A DNA stretch of 64,000 nucleotides from Longimicrobium terrae. GTDB taxonomy: Bacteria > Gemmatimonadota > Gemmatimonadetes > Longimicrobiales > Longimicrobiaceae. Position 1 is the first letter of the stretch, and each line of letters opens with the position of its first letter. Below, piece by piece: positions 16,315-26,110 of the stretch. Position numbers and translations under genes: made by a program. Below the pieces are notes generated by a model, which was not told the DNA's origin, made no database searches, and worked only from the letters and a program-made list of their open reading frames with translations. The stretch lies in contig NZ_JACHIA010000013.1 in the NCBI RefSeq assembly GCF_014202995.1, forward strand, positions 62,001 through 126,000. The letters run 5' to 3'.

Positions 16315-19300
16315 ATGACTGAGCTCCTGGACCGCCTGCGCGGCCTGACACCGGAAAAGCGCCGCCTGCTGGAGATGCGGCTGCGGGCCTCGCGCGACAG
16401 CGCCGCGGGCGGCCTGGCCGCGCGCGAGCGCACGGGGGAACCGCTTCCCGTCTCGTTTGCGCAGCAGCGCCTCTGGCTCATCGACCGGATGACGCCGGGA
16501 GCGGCTCTGTACAACATGGCCATGCCGCGGCGGATGTACGGCCCGCTGGACGTGTCCGCGCTGGAACGCACCCTCAACGCGCTCCGCAGCCGCCACGAGC
16601 CGTTCCGCACCGTGTTCGCGGAGCGCGACGGGCAGCCGGTGCAGGTGATCCATCCTTTTACGCCGGTACCGCTGCCGGTGGTGGATCTCTCGCACCTGCC
16701 GCCGGAGGCGCGCGGCGAAGAAGCGCTGCGGCTGGCCCGGCAGGACATGCTGGCCCCGTTCGACCTGGCCCGCGGCCCGCTCTTTCGTGCCACCCTGCTG
16801 CACCTGGACGACGACGACCACGCCCTGCTGCTGAGCATGCACCACATCGTCAGCGACGGGTGGAGCCTGGGCGTGATGGGGCGGGAACTGGAAGCGCTGT
16901 ACAGCGCCTTCCGCGAGGGGCGTCCCGATCCGCTCCCCCCGCTCCCCCTGCAGTACGCGGACTACGCCGTGTGGCAGCGCGAGTGGCTGTCCGGCGAACG
17001 GCTGCAGCAGGAAGCCGCGTGGTGGCGGGAACGGCTTGCCGGCGCGCCCACCGCGCTGGAGCTGCCGACGGACCGGCCGCGTCCCGCCGCGCCCAGCGGG
17101 CGGGGCGAGCCGCGCGTCATCGTCGTTCCCGAAGCCGTCGCGAGTGGTCTCCGCGCCCTGGCGCTGGCGGAAGGCGCGACGCTGTTCGCCGTCCTGCTCG
17201 GCGCGCTCCGCGTGGTCCTCGCCCGGCACGCGGGGCAGGACGAGGTCGTGCTCGGAACCACGATCGCCGGCCGCACGCGCGCCGAGGTGGAGGGGCTCAT
17301 CGGCTTCTTCATCAACTCGCTCGCGCTGCGCACGCCGCTGTCCGGCGACCCCACGTTCAGGGAGCTCGTGCGGCGGGAAAGGGAAACCGTGCTGGACGCG
17401 TTCCAGCACCAGGACTTGCCGTTCGAGCGCGTCGTCGAGGAGCTGCGCCTGCCGCGGGACCTGTCCCGCGCGCCGGTCTACCAGGCCATGTTCTCGCTCC
17501 ACAACACGCCGGCCGGCGGGGGTGGGCCCCTTCCGGAACTGCGGCTGGAGCCGCTGGGGCTGGAGGCGGAAACGGTGCGCTTCGACCTGTCCGTGGAGGC
17601 CGCGGAGTTCGGCGGGCCCATCGCGGTGCGTGCGCTCTTCGCGACGGACCTGTTCGACGCGCGCTCCATCGAGCTGATCCTGGAGCACTACCTGGGGCTG
17701 CTGGAGCGGGTCGCGTCCAATCCGGACCGCCGCCTTTCCGACCTTCCGCTGCTGGATGAGGAGGACCGCGCCCTCGTACTGGGGGCATGGAACGACACGG
17801 CCCTCCCCTTCAACGACACCGCCACCCTCGCGGAGCTGTTCGAGGCGCAGACGGATCGCACGCCGGACGCCACCGCCGTCACCGACGGGGTGCGCGATGT
17901 CACCTTCCGTGAGCTGGACGCCGCCGCGACGCGCCTTTCCCGCGTGCTTCGCCGCCGCGGCGTGGGGCCGGAATCGCGCGTCGGCATCCTGCTGGAGCGC
18001 GGGGTGGAGCCGGTCGTCGCCCTGCTCGCGGTGCTCAAGGCCGGGGGCGCGTACGTGCCGCTGGACCCCGAGCACCCGGACGAGCGGCTGCGTGCGGTGC
18101 TGCTTGATGGCGGGATTCGCATGGTGGTGTCCCAGTCCGCCCTGCGCGCCGCGGCGGACCGGGCGGGCGCCGAGGTCGTGTGCCTGGAGTGCGACCGCGC
18201 GGAGATCGAAGCCGAGCCGGCGGAGCGCCTCGCCGTTTCCGCCACGGCGGAGAACCTGGCCTACGTCCTCTACACCAGCGGCTCCACGGGGACGCCCAAG
18301 GGGGTCGCCGTCCGCCAGCGGTCGGTTGTGAACCTGCTGCACGCGCTGGGGCGGGCGGTCCACGGAACGGACGAGGGTCCCCGGCGGGTGACGCTGAACG
18401 GGCCGCTCACCTTCGACACCTCCGTCAAGCAGTGGATTCAGCTGCTGGACGGGCACGCGCTCGCGGTCGTGCCCCAGGAGGTGCGCTACGATGGCGCCGC
18501 CCTGCGCACGCATCTGCTCCAGGTGCGCGCGGACGTGCTGGACTGCACTCCCGCCCAGCTGCGGCTGCTTCTGGATGCCGCGGGCGCGGAGCCGATCGGG
18601 CCGTCGCGCGTGCTGGTGGGCGGCGAAGCGATCGATCCGGAGCTGTGGACGGCGCTTTCCGCGCGGGGCGACGCGGCGTTCTTCAACGTCTACGGCCCGA
18701 CGGAAGCCACGGTCGACACCACCGCGCTGCGCATCTCGGACGCGCATCCCCGGCCGTCGCTGGGCGGGCCGGTCGCGAACGTGACGGCATACGTGCTGGA
18801 TGGGGAGATGCGGCCCGTTCCGGCCGGCGTCCCCGGCGAGCTGTTCATCGGCGGGGCGGGGGTGGCGCGCGGCTACCTGAACCGCCCGGCGCTGACGGCG
18901 GAGCGGTTCATCCCCGACCCGTTCGGAGCGCCCGGAAGCCGCCTGTACCGCAGCGGCGACCGCATGCGGTGGCGGGAAGATGGCACCCTCGACTTCCTGG
19001 GGCGCATCGACTTCCAGGTCAAGGTGCGCGGATTCCGCATCGAGCTGGGGGAGATCGAGGCGCTGCTGCGGGCGGAGACCGGGGTGCGCCAGGCCATCGC
19101 CGTCGTGCGCCGGGACGGGGGCGAGGACCGCATCGTGGCCTACGCCGTCACAGGCGATGCCGACGCGGGCGATGCCGACGCGGGGACGGCGCTGCGCGCG
19201 CGCCTTGCCGCGGCACTTCCGCCGTACATGGTTCCCTCCGCCGTGGTGGTGCTGGATCAACTGCCGCTGACGCGAAACGGCAAGGTGGACCGCGCCGCGC

Positions 19301-22300
19301 TCCCCGCGCCGGAGTACGGGTCCCGGGCGGAGCACGCCGAACTGGTGACGGAAACCGAACGGCGGCTGGCCGCGGTGTGGACCGAAGTGCTGGGCGCGGA
19401 GCGGGTGGGGGCGGAGGACAACTTCTTCGATCTGGGCGGGCATTCCCTCCTGGCGGCGCGCGTGATCGCGCGGGTGCGCGAAGGGTTCGGCGCGGACGTG
19501 CCGCTGCGGGCCCTGTTCGAATCGCCGACCGTCCGCGAACTCGCCGTGCGTGTGGACGCGCTGACGGGAAAGGCGCAGGCCGGCCCTCCGCTCGTCCCCG
19601 TCCCGCGCGACCAGCCCATCCCGCTTTCCTTTGCGCAGGAACGGCTCTGGTTTCTGGATCAGCTGGATCCGGGAACGCCGGTCTACAACGTCCCCCACGC
19701 GGTGGAGCTCGCCGGCCCGGTGGACGCGGACGCGCTGGTCGCGGCGGTGCGGGAGATCGTTCGCCGCCACGAGGCGCTCCGCACGGCGTTCGTTCCCGGC
19801 GCGGACGGGCCGGTGCAGGTCGTCCTGCCGGCGGACGGCTTCCGCGTGGAGCGGGTGGATCTGACTTCCGTGGCGGAAGACGAGCGGGAGGCGGAGGCGG
19901 AACGCCGCATCGCGGAGGAAAGCCGCGCTTCATTCGACCTGTCCGCCGGACCGCTGCTGCGGGCCACCCTTTTCCGCCTGCGACCGGACCGCCACGTCCT
20001 CCTGACCGTGGCGCACCACACGGCCTCGGACGCGTGGTCCACCGGGATCCTGTACCGCGAACTCACGGCGCTGTACGAGGCCTTCTCGCGCGGCGAGCCC
20101 TCTCCGCTGCCGCCGCTGGCGATCCAGTACGCGGACTTCAGCGCCTGGCAGCGCGCGTGGCTGGCCGGAGACACGCTGGAGGAGCAGATCGCCTACTGGC
20201 GCGAGCGGCTCGAAGGCGCGCCCGCCACGCTGGGACTGCCGACGGACCGGGCGCGTCCCGCCGTACAGGACCTGCGCGGCGGCAGCCATCGCTTCGCGCT
20301 TTCCGCCACGGCCGCGCAGGGTGCACGGGTGCTGGCGCGAACGGAGAACGCCACGCTGTTCATCGTGCTGCTGGCCGCCTTCCAGGCCGTGCTGCACCGC
20401 TGGTCCGGGCAGGACGACATCGTCGTGGGAACGCCCATCCTCACTCGCTCGCGTCCGGAACTGGAAGGGCTGATCGGCTTCTTCGGCAACACGCTTGCCC
20501 TGCGCACGCGCGTGGACGAGAACCTGTCCTTTCGCGACCTGCTCGGTCGCGTGCGCGACACGACGCTGGGCGCGTACGCCCACCAGGACCTGCCCTTCGA
20601 GCGGCTGGTGGACGCGCTGGGCGTGGAGCGCGCACTGAGCCACCCGCCGGTGTTCCAGGTGATGCTCACCCTCCAGAATGCGCCACCCGCGTCGCTCGCT
20701 CTGGGCGAGGCCGGGCTGGCGGGGCGCCGCACGGAGCTGGGCACCTCGCGCTTCGACATGACGGTGGGGGTGATCGAGGCCGGCGAGCAGATGCTGGGTG
20801 GGGTGGAGTTCGCGGCCGCGCTGTGGGACCAGGAAACGGTCGCGCGGATGATGGAACACCTGGACGTGCTTCTCGCCGCCGCCGTCGCCGCTCCGGATGC
20901 GCCGCTCTCGCGTCTGTCCATGCTTTCCACGGCGGAAACGGAGTGGATCGCGGACTTCAACCGCACCGAACGCCCGGCGGCGGCAGGGGTGTGCGTGCAC
21001 GACCTGTTCGCGTCACAGGCGGCGCTGACGCCGGACGCGGCGGCGCTGGAGTTCGGGGACGAGTCGCTGACCTATGCCCAGGTGGACGCGCGTTCCAACC
21101 GCCTGGCCCGCCGCCTTGCCGCGCTCGGCGCGGGGATCGACGCGCGCGTGGCCATCTGCCTGGAGCGGTCGGTGGACATGCCGGTCGCCGTGCTGGCCGT
21201 GCTCAAGGCGGGCGCGGCGTACGTGGCGGTGGATCCCGCGTATCCCGCGGAGCGCATCGCGTACATGCTGCGCGACAGCCGCGCGGCCGTGCTGGTGACG
21301 ACCGATTCCGTACTGCAGAAGCTGCCGGTTGCCGACACGCCCGTGCTGCGACTGGACGCCGACCGCGACGCGATCGTGGCGGAATCCGATGCGCCGCTCC
21401 GGGTGGACGTGCACCCGGAGAACCTCGCGTACGTCCTGTACACCTCCGGCTCCACCGGGCTGCCCAAGGGCGCCGCCCTTCCGCACCGCGCGCTGGTGAA
21501 CCTGCTTCGCTGGCAGCTCGCCCGCTGGGAGGGGCGCGCGGCCGCGCGCACGCTGCAGTTCGCCTCGCTCTCGTTCGACGTCTCGTTCCAGGAGATCTTT
21601 GCGGCGTGGGCGGCGGGCGGCACGCTCGTCCTTACGAATGACGACACCCGCCGCGACGCGGAGGCGCTGCTGGCGCTCCTCCGCGGCCAGCGTGTGGAAC
21701 GGCTGTTCCTTCCTTTTGCCGCCCTCCAGAACCTGGCGGAGACGGCGGAGCACGTGGACGGCCGACTGCCGGAGCTGCGGGAGATCATCACCGCGGGCGA
21801 GGCGCTGCGGACCACGCCGCAGCTGCGGGCCCTGTTTGCCGCCAACCCCGGGCTGCGGCTGGACAACCAGTACGGCCCGTCGGAGACGCACGTCATCAGT
21901 GCGCATCAGGTGGCGGAAGACGCGTCGGAGTGGCCCCTGCTTCCGCCCATCGGCGCGCCGGTGGACAACACCCGGCTGCACGTGCTGGACGGGCGGCTCC
22001 TTCCCGCGCCGGTCGGCGTTCCCGGCGAACTGTTCGCCGCGGGACAGAACCTGGCGCGCGGCTACCTGAACCGCCCGGCGCTCACGGCGGAGCGGTTCAT
22101 CCCCGACCCGTTCGGCGCGCCCGGAAGCCGCCTGTACCGCACCGGAGACCGTGCTCGGTGGCTCCCCGCGGGGGAACTGGAGTACGTGGGGCGGACCGAC
22201 TTTCAGGTGAAGGTGCGCGGATTCCGCGTGGAGCCGGGGGAGATCGAGGCCGCGCTGGGCACCCATCCCGCCGTGCGCGAAGCCGCCGTCGCCGTGCGCG

Positions 22301-25300
22301 GCGAGGGCGCGGAAAAGCGGATCGTCGCCTGGCTGGTCCCGGTGGAAGGCGCCGCGCCCACGGTCGCGGAACTGCGCGCCCATGTCGCCAGCCGCGTGCC
22401 GGAGTACATGGTTCCCGCCGCGTGGGTCACGCTGGAGCGGATGCCGCTCACGCCCAGCGGCAAGGTGGACCGCCGCGCACTTCCCGCCCCGGACGACACC
22501 GCGGAGGCAGCCGGCCGGGTCGCGCCGCGCACCCCCGCCGAGGAGGTGGTGGCCGGGATCTGGGCTCGCGTCCTGGGCACCGCGCCCGGCGTGCACGACA
22601 ACTTCTTCGATCTGGGCGGGCATTCGCTTCGCGCCACGCAGGTGATGTCCCGCATCCGCGAAGCGTTCGGCGCGGATCTGCCGCTGCGCGCGCTGTTCGA
22701 GGCCCCCACGGTGGCCGGGCTGGCCGCGCGCGCGGCCGCTGCCCGCGCGGGGAGCGGATTCGTTCCGCCGCCGCTGGTGCCCGCGGCGCGTGACAGGGCC
22801 CTTCCGCTTTCCTTTGCGCAGCAGCGCTTCTGGTTCGTTTCCCGCCTGGCCGGGGCACGGACGGCGTACACCATTCCGGTCGCGCTGCACCTGCGGGGCG
22901 GCCTGGACGCCGTCGCGATGCAGTCCGCGGTGAATGCACTCGTTGCCCGCCACGAGTCGCTCCGCACCGTGTTCCGCGTGGAGAACGGGGAGCCGGTGCA
23001 GGTCATCCTTCCCGAACTGCACGTCCCCCTTCCCTTTGCCGACCTGGCCGGGACGGCGGACGCGGGGGAGCAGGCACAGGCCGCGGGGGAGGAGATGGCC
23101 CGCGCGCCGTTCGACCTGGAAGCCGGTCCGCTGTTCCGCGCGCGCCTGCTGCGGGTGGCGGAAGAGGAGCACGTGCTGCTCCTGGCCATGCACCACATCG
23201 TCAGCGACGGCTGGTCGCTGGGCGTGCTCTTTCGCGAACTGTCGGCGTTCTACGGCGCGGCGCGGGAGGGAAGGGAAGCCGCGCTGGCGCCGCTTCCCGT
23301 GCAGTACGCGGACTACGCGGTGTGGCAGCGCGAGCGGCTGGACGGCCCGGCGCTGGAGCGGGAGCTTGCCTTCTGGCGGGAAACGCTGGACGGCGCCCCC
23401 GTCCTGGCCCTCCCCACGGACCGCCCGCATCCGCCGCTCCCCTCGTTCCGCGGCGGAATGGTGCCCTTCGCGCTGACGCCGGAGCTGTCGGCTTCGGTAG
23501 CGGAACTCGGAAGACGCCACGGCGCGACCGTGTTCATGACGCTCCTCGCGGCGTTCGACGTGCTGCTGGCGCGCTGGTCCGGCGCGGACGACGTCGTCAT
23601 CGGTTCGCCCATCGCCGGCCGCACGCCGGAGGAAACGGAGGGGCTGATCGGCGTCTTCCTCAACACGCTCACGCTGCGCGCCAGCCTGGCCGGCGACCCC
23701 ACCTTTTCCGCCCTGCTCGAGCAGGTGCGCGGGCGCACGCTGGACGCCTACGCGCACCAGGAAGTGCCGTTCGAGCGGCTGGTGGAGGATCTCAAGGTGG
23801 AGCGCAGCGTGGCGCGGCACCCCCTGTTCCAGGTGCTGTTCTCCATGCAGCCTGGCGGAACCGGGGCCGCGCTGGAGTTCCCGGGGCTGCACGTGGGGGC
23901 GAGCGAGCCCGACACGGGAAGCGCCAAGGTCGACCTTACGCTGGCGATGGTGGATGCCGGCGGCGTGCTGCACGGCGGCTTCAAGTACGCGCAGGATGTC
24001 TTTGACGAGGCGACGATCCGCCGGCTGGCGGAGCACTTCGGCACCCTGATCGCCTCCGCGGTGGCGGCTCCGGACAGCCGGGTGTCCGCGCTGCGAATGA
24101 TGGGCGCGGAGGAGCGGCGCACCGTGGTGGAGGAGTGGAACCGGACGGCGGCGGATCATCCGGTTCAGGTCATCCACCGGCTCGTTTCCGAGCAGGTCCG
24201 GCGCACTCCGAACGCGCCCGCGGTGGTGTCGGGTGATGCGTCCGTGACCTATTCGGAGCTGGACCAGTGGGCCAACCGGATCGCGCACCGTCTGGCGCGG
24301 ATGGGTGCCGGGCTGGAGCGGCGCGTGGCCCTGCTGGTGGACCGTTCGCCGGCGCTGGTCGCGGCGGAACTCGGCATCCTCAAGGCGGGGTCGGCCTACG
24401 TCCCCGTCGACCCGCTTTCCCCGCCGGAGCGCATCGCGTACACGCTGGACGACGCGGGCGTGGTGGCCGTGGTGGCCGGCTCCGCCTGGCGCGAACGGCT
24501 GGTCCTGGTCTCCGCCCCCGTCCTGTGGCTGGACGAGGACGACCTGTCCGGCGAGTCCGCCGAAGAGCCGCCCGTCCACGCCGACGCGGACGCCCTGGCG
24601 TACGTCATCTACACTTCCGGCAGCACCGGCCGCCCCAAGGGGGTAGCCGTGACGCACCGCAGCACCGCCAACCTGCTGGGCTGGTACCAGTCCGCCTACG
24701 CGCTGGGCCCGGATGACCGGGGCTCGCTGCTGGGGAGCCCCGCCTTTGACGCGAGCGTGATGGAAACATGGGCGCCGCTCAGCGCCGGCGCTTCGATTCA
24801 CGTTCTTCCCGAAGCGCTGCGCGGGGACCCGGCCGGATTGGCGCGCTGGCTTGGGGACACCGGCGTCAACGTCTGCTTTCTTCCCACGCCCGCCGCGGAG
24901 GCGGTGCTGGAAGCCATTGAGCGCGGCGTTCCCCGCCCCGCCTCGCTCCGTGCGCTGCTGAGCGGCGGCGACGCGCTCCGCCGCCGCGGGCCCGCCGGGC
25001 TGCGCCTGGTCAACGGATACGGGCCCACGGAAAACACGGTATTCAGCACCACGTCGGACGTGCCGCCCGCCGGGCCGGGGCTGCCATCCATCGGAAAGCC
25101 CCTGCACAACCAGCAGTGCTATGTGCTGGACGCGCGCGGCGAACCGGTGCCCATCGGCATCGCGGGTGAGCTTCACCTGGCGGGAGCGGGACTGGCCCGC
25201 GGCTACCTGAACCGCCCGGCGCTCACGGCGGAGCGCTTCATCCCCAATCCGTTCGCGACAGAGCCGGGCGCCCGGATGTACACCACGGGCGACCGGGTGC

Positions 25301-25983
25301 GGTGGCTGGCGGACGGGGAACTGGAGTTCCTGGGCCGGGCGGACGGCCAGGTCAAGGTGCGCGGGTTCCGCGTGGAACTGGGGGAGATCGAGGCCGTCCT
25401 GCTGGCCCACCCGGCCATCGTGCAGGCCGCCGTCACCGTGCGCGGCGAAGGCGCCAACCGGATGCTGGTGGCCTACGTCCAGCCGGCGGACGGCGCCGTC
25501 CTGGACGGCGCCGCCGTGCGCGCCCATGTCCGCGAACGACTCCCCGACTACATGGTTCCCGCCCGTGCCGTGCTGCTGGAGCGGCTGCCGCTGGGCGCCA
25601 CGGGCAAGGTGGACCGGCGCCGCCTGCCGGAGCCGTCCAGCGAGGAGCCGCGCACCGTCTCCGTTCCGCAGAGCGCCACGGAGCGCACCATCGCGGCCGT
25701 GTGGCGCGAGGTGCTGGAAGTGGACGCGGTGGGGCTGGACGACAACTTCTTTGAGATCGGCGGGCACTCCATGCTGGTGGCCCGCGTGCAGGAAAAGCTG
25801 GGCAGGGCGCTGGGTCGCGAGGTGTCGGTGGTGGACCTGTTTCAGCACTCCACCGTCGCCGCGCTGGCCGCCCACCTGGACCCCCGCGCCTCTCCCGCCA
25901 CGGCGGGAACGACGGAATCACCGCACGCCGAAGCCGCGGACCGGGGCGCCAGCCGCCGCGACCGCCTGCGCCGGCGGAGGTAA
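16315..25983 (+). CDS. Trimodular NRPS N4-N6: (C-A-PCP)x3
   Basis: 3222 residues. The ATG has a GAGG Shine-Dalgarno that overlaps the previous stop codon. Condensation motifs are HHIVSDG (176), HHTASDA (1234) and HHIVSDG (2293). Carrier serines are 1044, 2104 and 3152. Pockets read by eye: N4 DTKDLGVVDK, nearly the Glu/Gln codes DAKDLGVVDK/DAQDLGVVDK; N5 DVQFIAQVIK, close to Pro codes of the DVQ-IAHV type; N6 DAMFLGGVFK, closest to the Leu code DAWFLGNVVK but not firm. The second condensation domain has Ala in place of the usual Gly after the catalytic Asp, but keeps both His and the Asp. The N-terminus (LRGLTPEKRRLLEMRLRA) matches that of N8-N12. The protein ends in a strongly basic tail (RRDRLRRRR) next to the acidic N-terminus of P2, which suggests charge-based docking. 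Bases 18864-18951 and 22053-22140, inside A-domains N4 and N5, are 86/88 identical. Confidence 0.95.
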   Translation: MTELLDRLRGLTPEKRRLLEMRLRASRDSAAGGLAARERTGEPLPVSFAQQRLWLIDRMTPGAALYNMAMPRRMYGPLDVSALERTLNALRSRHEPFRTVFAERDGQPVQVIHPFTPVPLPVVDLSHLPPEARGEEALRLARQDMLAPFDLARGPLFRATLLHLDDDDHALLLSMHHIVSDGWSLGVMGRELEALYSAFREGRPDPLPPLPLQYADYAVWQREWLSGERLQQEAAWWRERLAGAPTALELPTDRPRPAAPSGRGEPRVIVVPEAVASGLRALALAEGATLFAVLLGALRVVLARHAGQDEVVLGTTIAGRTRAEVEGLIGFFINSLALRTPLSGDPTFRELVRRERETVLDAFQHQDLPFERVVEELRLPRDLSRAPVYQAMFSLHNTPAGGGGPLPELRLEPLGLEAETVRFDLSVEAAEFGGPIAVRALFATDLFDARSIELILEHYLGLLERVASNPDRRLSDLPLLDEEDRALVLGAWNDTALPFNDTATLAELFEAQTDRTPDATAVTDGVRDVTFRELDAAATRLSRVLRRRGVGPESRVGILLERGVEPVVALLAVLKAGGAYVPLDPEHPDERLRAVLLDGGIRMVVSQSALRAAADRAGAEVVCLECDRAEIEAEPAERLAVSATAENLAYVLYTSGSTGTPKGVAVRQRSVVNLLHALGRAVHGTDEGPRRVTLNGPLTFDTSVKQWIQLLDGHALAVVPQEVRYDGAALRTHLLQVRADVLDCTPAQLRLLLDAAGAEPIGPSRVLVGGEAIDPELWTALSARGDAAFFNVYGPTEATVDTTALRISDAHPRPSLGGPVANVTAYVLDGEMRPVPAGVPGELFIGGAGVARGYLNRPALTAERFIPDPFGAPGSRLYRSGDRMRWREDGTLDFLGRIDFQVKVRGFRIELGEIEALLRAETGVRQAIAVVRRDGGEDRIVAYAVTGDADAGDADAGTALRARLAAALPPYMVPSAVVVLDQLPLTRNGKVDRAALPAPEYGSRAEHAELVTETERRLAAVWTEVLGAERVGAEDNFFDLGGHSLLAARVIARVREGFGADVPLRALFESPTVRELAVRVDALTGKAQAGPPLVPVPRDQPIPLSFAQERLWFLDQLDPGTPVYNVPHAVELAGPVDADALVAAVREIVRRHEALRTAFVPGADGPVQVVLPADGFRVERVDLTSVAEDEREAEAERRIAEESRASFDLSAGPLLRATLFRLRPDRHVLLTVAHHTASDAWSTGILYRELTALYEAFSRGEPSPLPPLAIQYADFSAWQRAWLAGDTLEEQIAYWRERLEGAPATLGLPTDRARPAVQDLRGGSHRFALSATAAQGARVLARTENATLFIVLLAAFQAVLHRWSGQDDIVVGTPILTRSRPELEGLIGFFGNTLALRTRVDENLSFRDLLGRVRDTTLGAYAHQDLPFERLVDALGVERALSHPPVFQVMLTLQNAPPASLALGEAGLAGRRTELGTSRFDMTVGVIEAGEQMLGGVEFAAALWDQETVARMMEHLDVLLAAAVAAPDAPLSRLSMLSTAETEWIADFNRTERPAAAGVCVHDLFASQAALTPDAAALEFGDESLTYAQVDARSNRLARRLAALGAGIDARVAICLERSVDMPVAVLAVLKAGAAYVAVDPAYPAERIAYMLRDSRAAVLVTTDSVLQKLPVADTPVLRLDADRDAIVAESDAPLRVDVHPENLAYVLYTSGSTGLPKGAALPHRALVNLLRWQLARWEGRAAARTLQFASLSFDVSFQEIFAAWAAGGTLVLTNDDTRRDAEALLALLRGQRVERLFLPFAALQNLAETAEHVDGRLPELREIITAGEALRTTPQLRALFAANPGLRLDNQYGPSETHVISAHQVAEDASEWPLLPPIGAPVDNTRLHVLDGRLLPAPVGVPGELFAAGQNLARGYLNRPALTAERFIPDPFGAPGSRLYRTGDRARWLPAGELEYVGRTDFQVKVRGFRVEPGEIEAALGTHPAVREAAVAVRGEGAEKRIVAWLVPVEGAAPTVAELRAHVASRVPEYMVPAAWVTLERMPLTPSGKVDRRALPAPDDTAEAAGRVAPRTPAEEVVAGIWARVLGTAPGVHDNFFDLGGHSLRATQVMSRIREAFGADLPLRALFEAPTVAGLAARAAAARAGSGFVPPPLVPAARDRALPLSFAQQRFWFVSRLAGARTAYTIPVALHLRGGLDAVAMQSAVNALVARHESLRTVFRVENGEPVQVILPELHVPLPFADLAGTADAGEQAQAAGEEMARAPFDLEAGPLFRARLLRVAEEEHVLLLAMHHIVSDGWSLGVLFRELSAFYGAAREGREAALAPLPVQYADYAVWQRERLDGPALERELAFWRETLDGAPVLALPTDRPHPPLPSFRGGMVPFALTPELSASVAELGRRHGATVFMTLLAAFDVLLARWSGADDVVIGSPIAGRTPEETEGLIGVFLNTLTLRASLAGDPTFSALLEQVRGRTLDAYAHQEVPFERLVEDLKVERSVARHPLFQVLFSMQPGGTGAALEFPGLHVGASEPDTGSAKVDLTLAMVDAGGVLHGGFKYAQDVFDEATIRRLAEHFGTLIASAVAAPDSRVSALRMMGAEERRTVVEEWNRTAADHPVQVIHRLVSEQVRRTPNAPAVVSGDASVTYSELDQWANRIAHRLARMGAGLERRVALLVDRSPALVAAELGILKAGSAYVPVDPLSPPERIAYTLDDAGVVAVVAGSAWRERLVLVSAPVLWLDEDDLSGESAEEPPVHADADALAYVIYTSGSTGRPKGVAVTHRSTANLLGWYQSAYALGPDDRGSLLGSPAFDASVMETWAPLSAGASIHVLPEALRGDPAGLARWLGDTGVNVCFLPTPAAEAVLEAIERGVPRPASLRALLSGGDALRRRGPAGLRLVNGYGPTENTVFSTTSDVPPAGPGLPSIGKPLHNQQCYVLDARGEPVPIGIAGELHLAGAGLARGYLNRPALTAERFIPNPFATEPGARMYTTGDRVRWLADGELEFLGRADGQVKVRGFRVELGEIEAVLLAHPAIVQAAVTVRGEGANRMLVAYVQPADGAVLDGAAVRAHVRERLPDYMVPARAVLLERLPLGATGKVDRRRLPEPSSEEPRTVSVPQSATERTIAAVWREVLEVDAVGLDDNFFEIGGHSMLVARVQEKLGRALGREVSVVDLFQHSTVAALAAHLDPRASPATAGTTESPHAEAADRGASRRDRLRRRR

Positions 25984-26110
25984 GCGGCGGGCGCGCGGAG
26001 GAGGTTTTCCATCAAACGCCTCCCGGAACGCGCCAGTCTGGGAACGGCAGACGCATTCGGACACGACATCGATCGACACTGCGGGACATACACAGCCAGG
26101 ACCGGAAACG

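Noticed and set aside
25526-26110. Upstream extension of the P2 frame into the N6 coding region
   Set aside because: The extension overlaps the carrier domain and tail of N6 in another frame and has no similarity to PKS N-termini. The ATG at 26111 gives a normal KS start.
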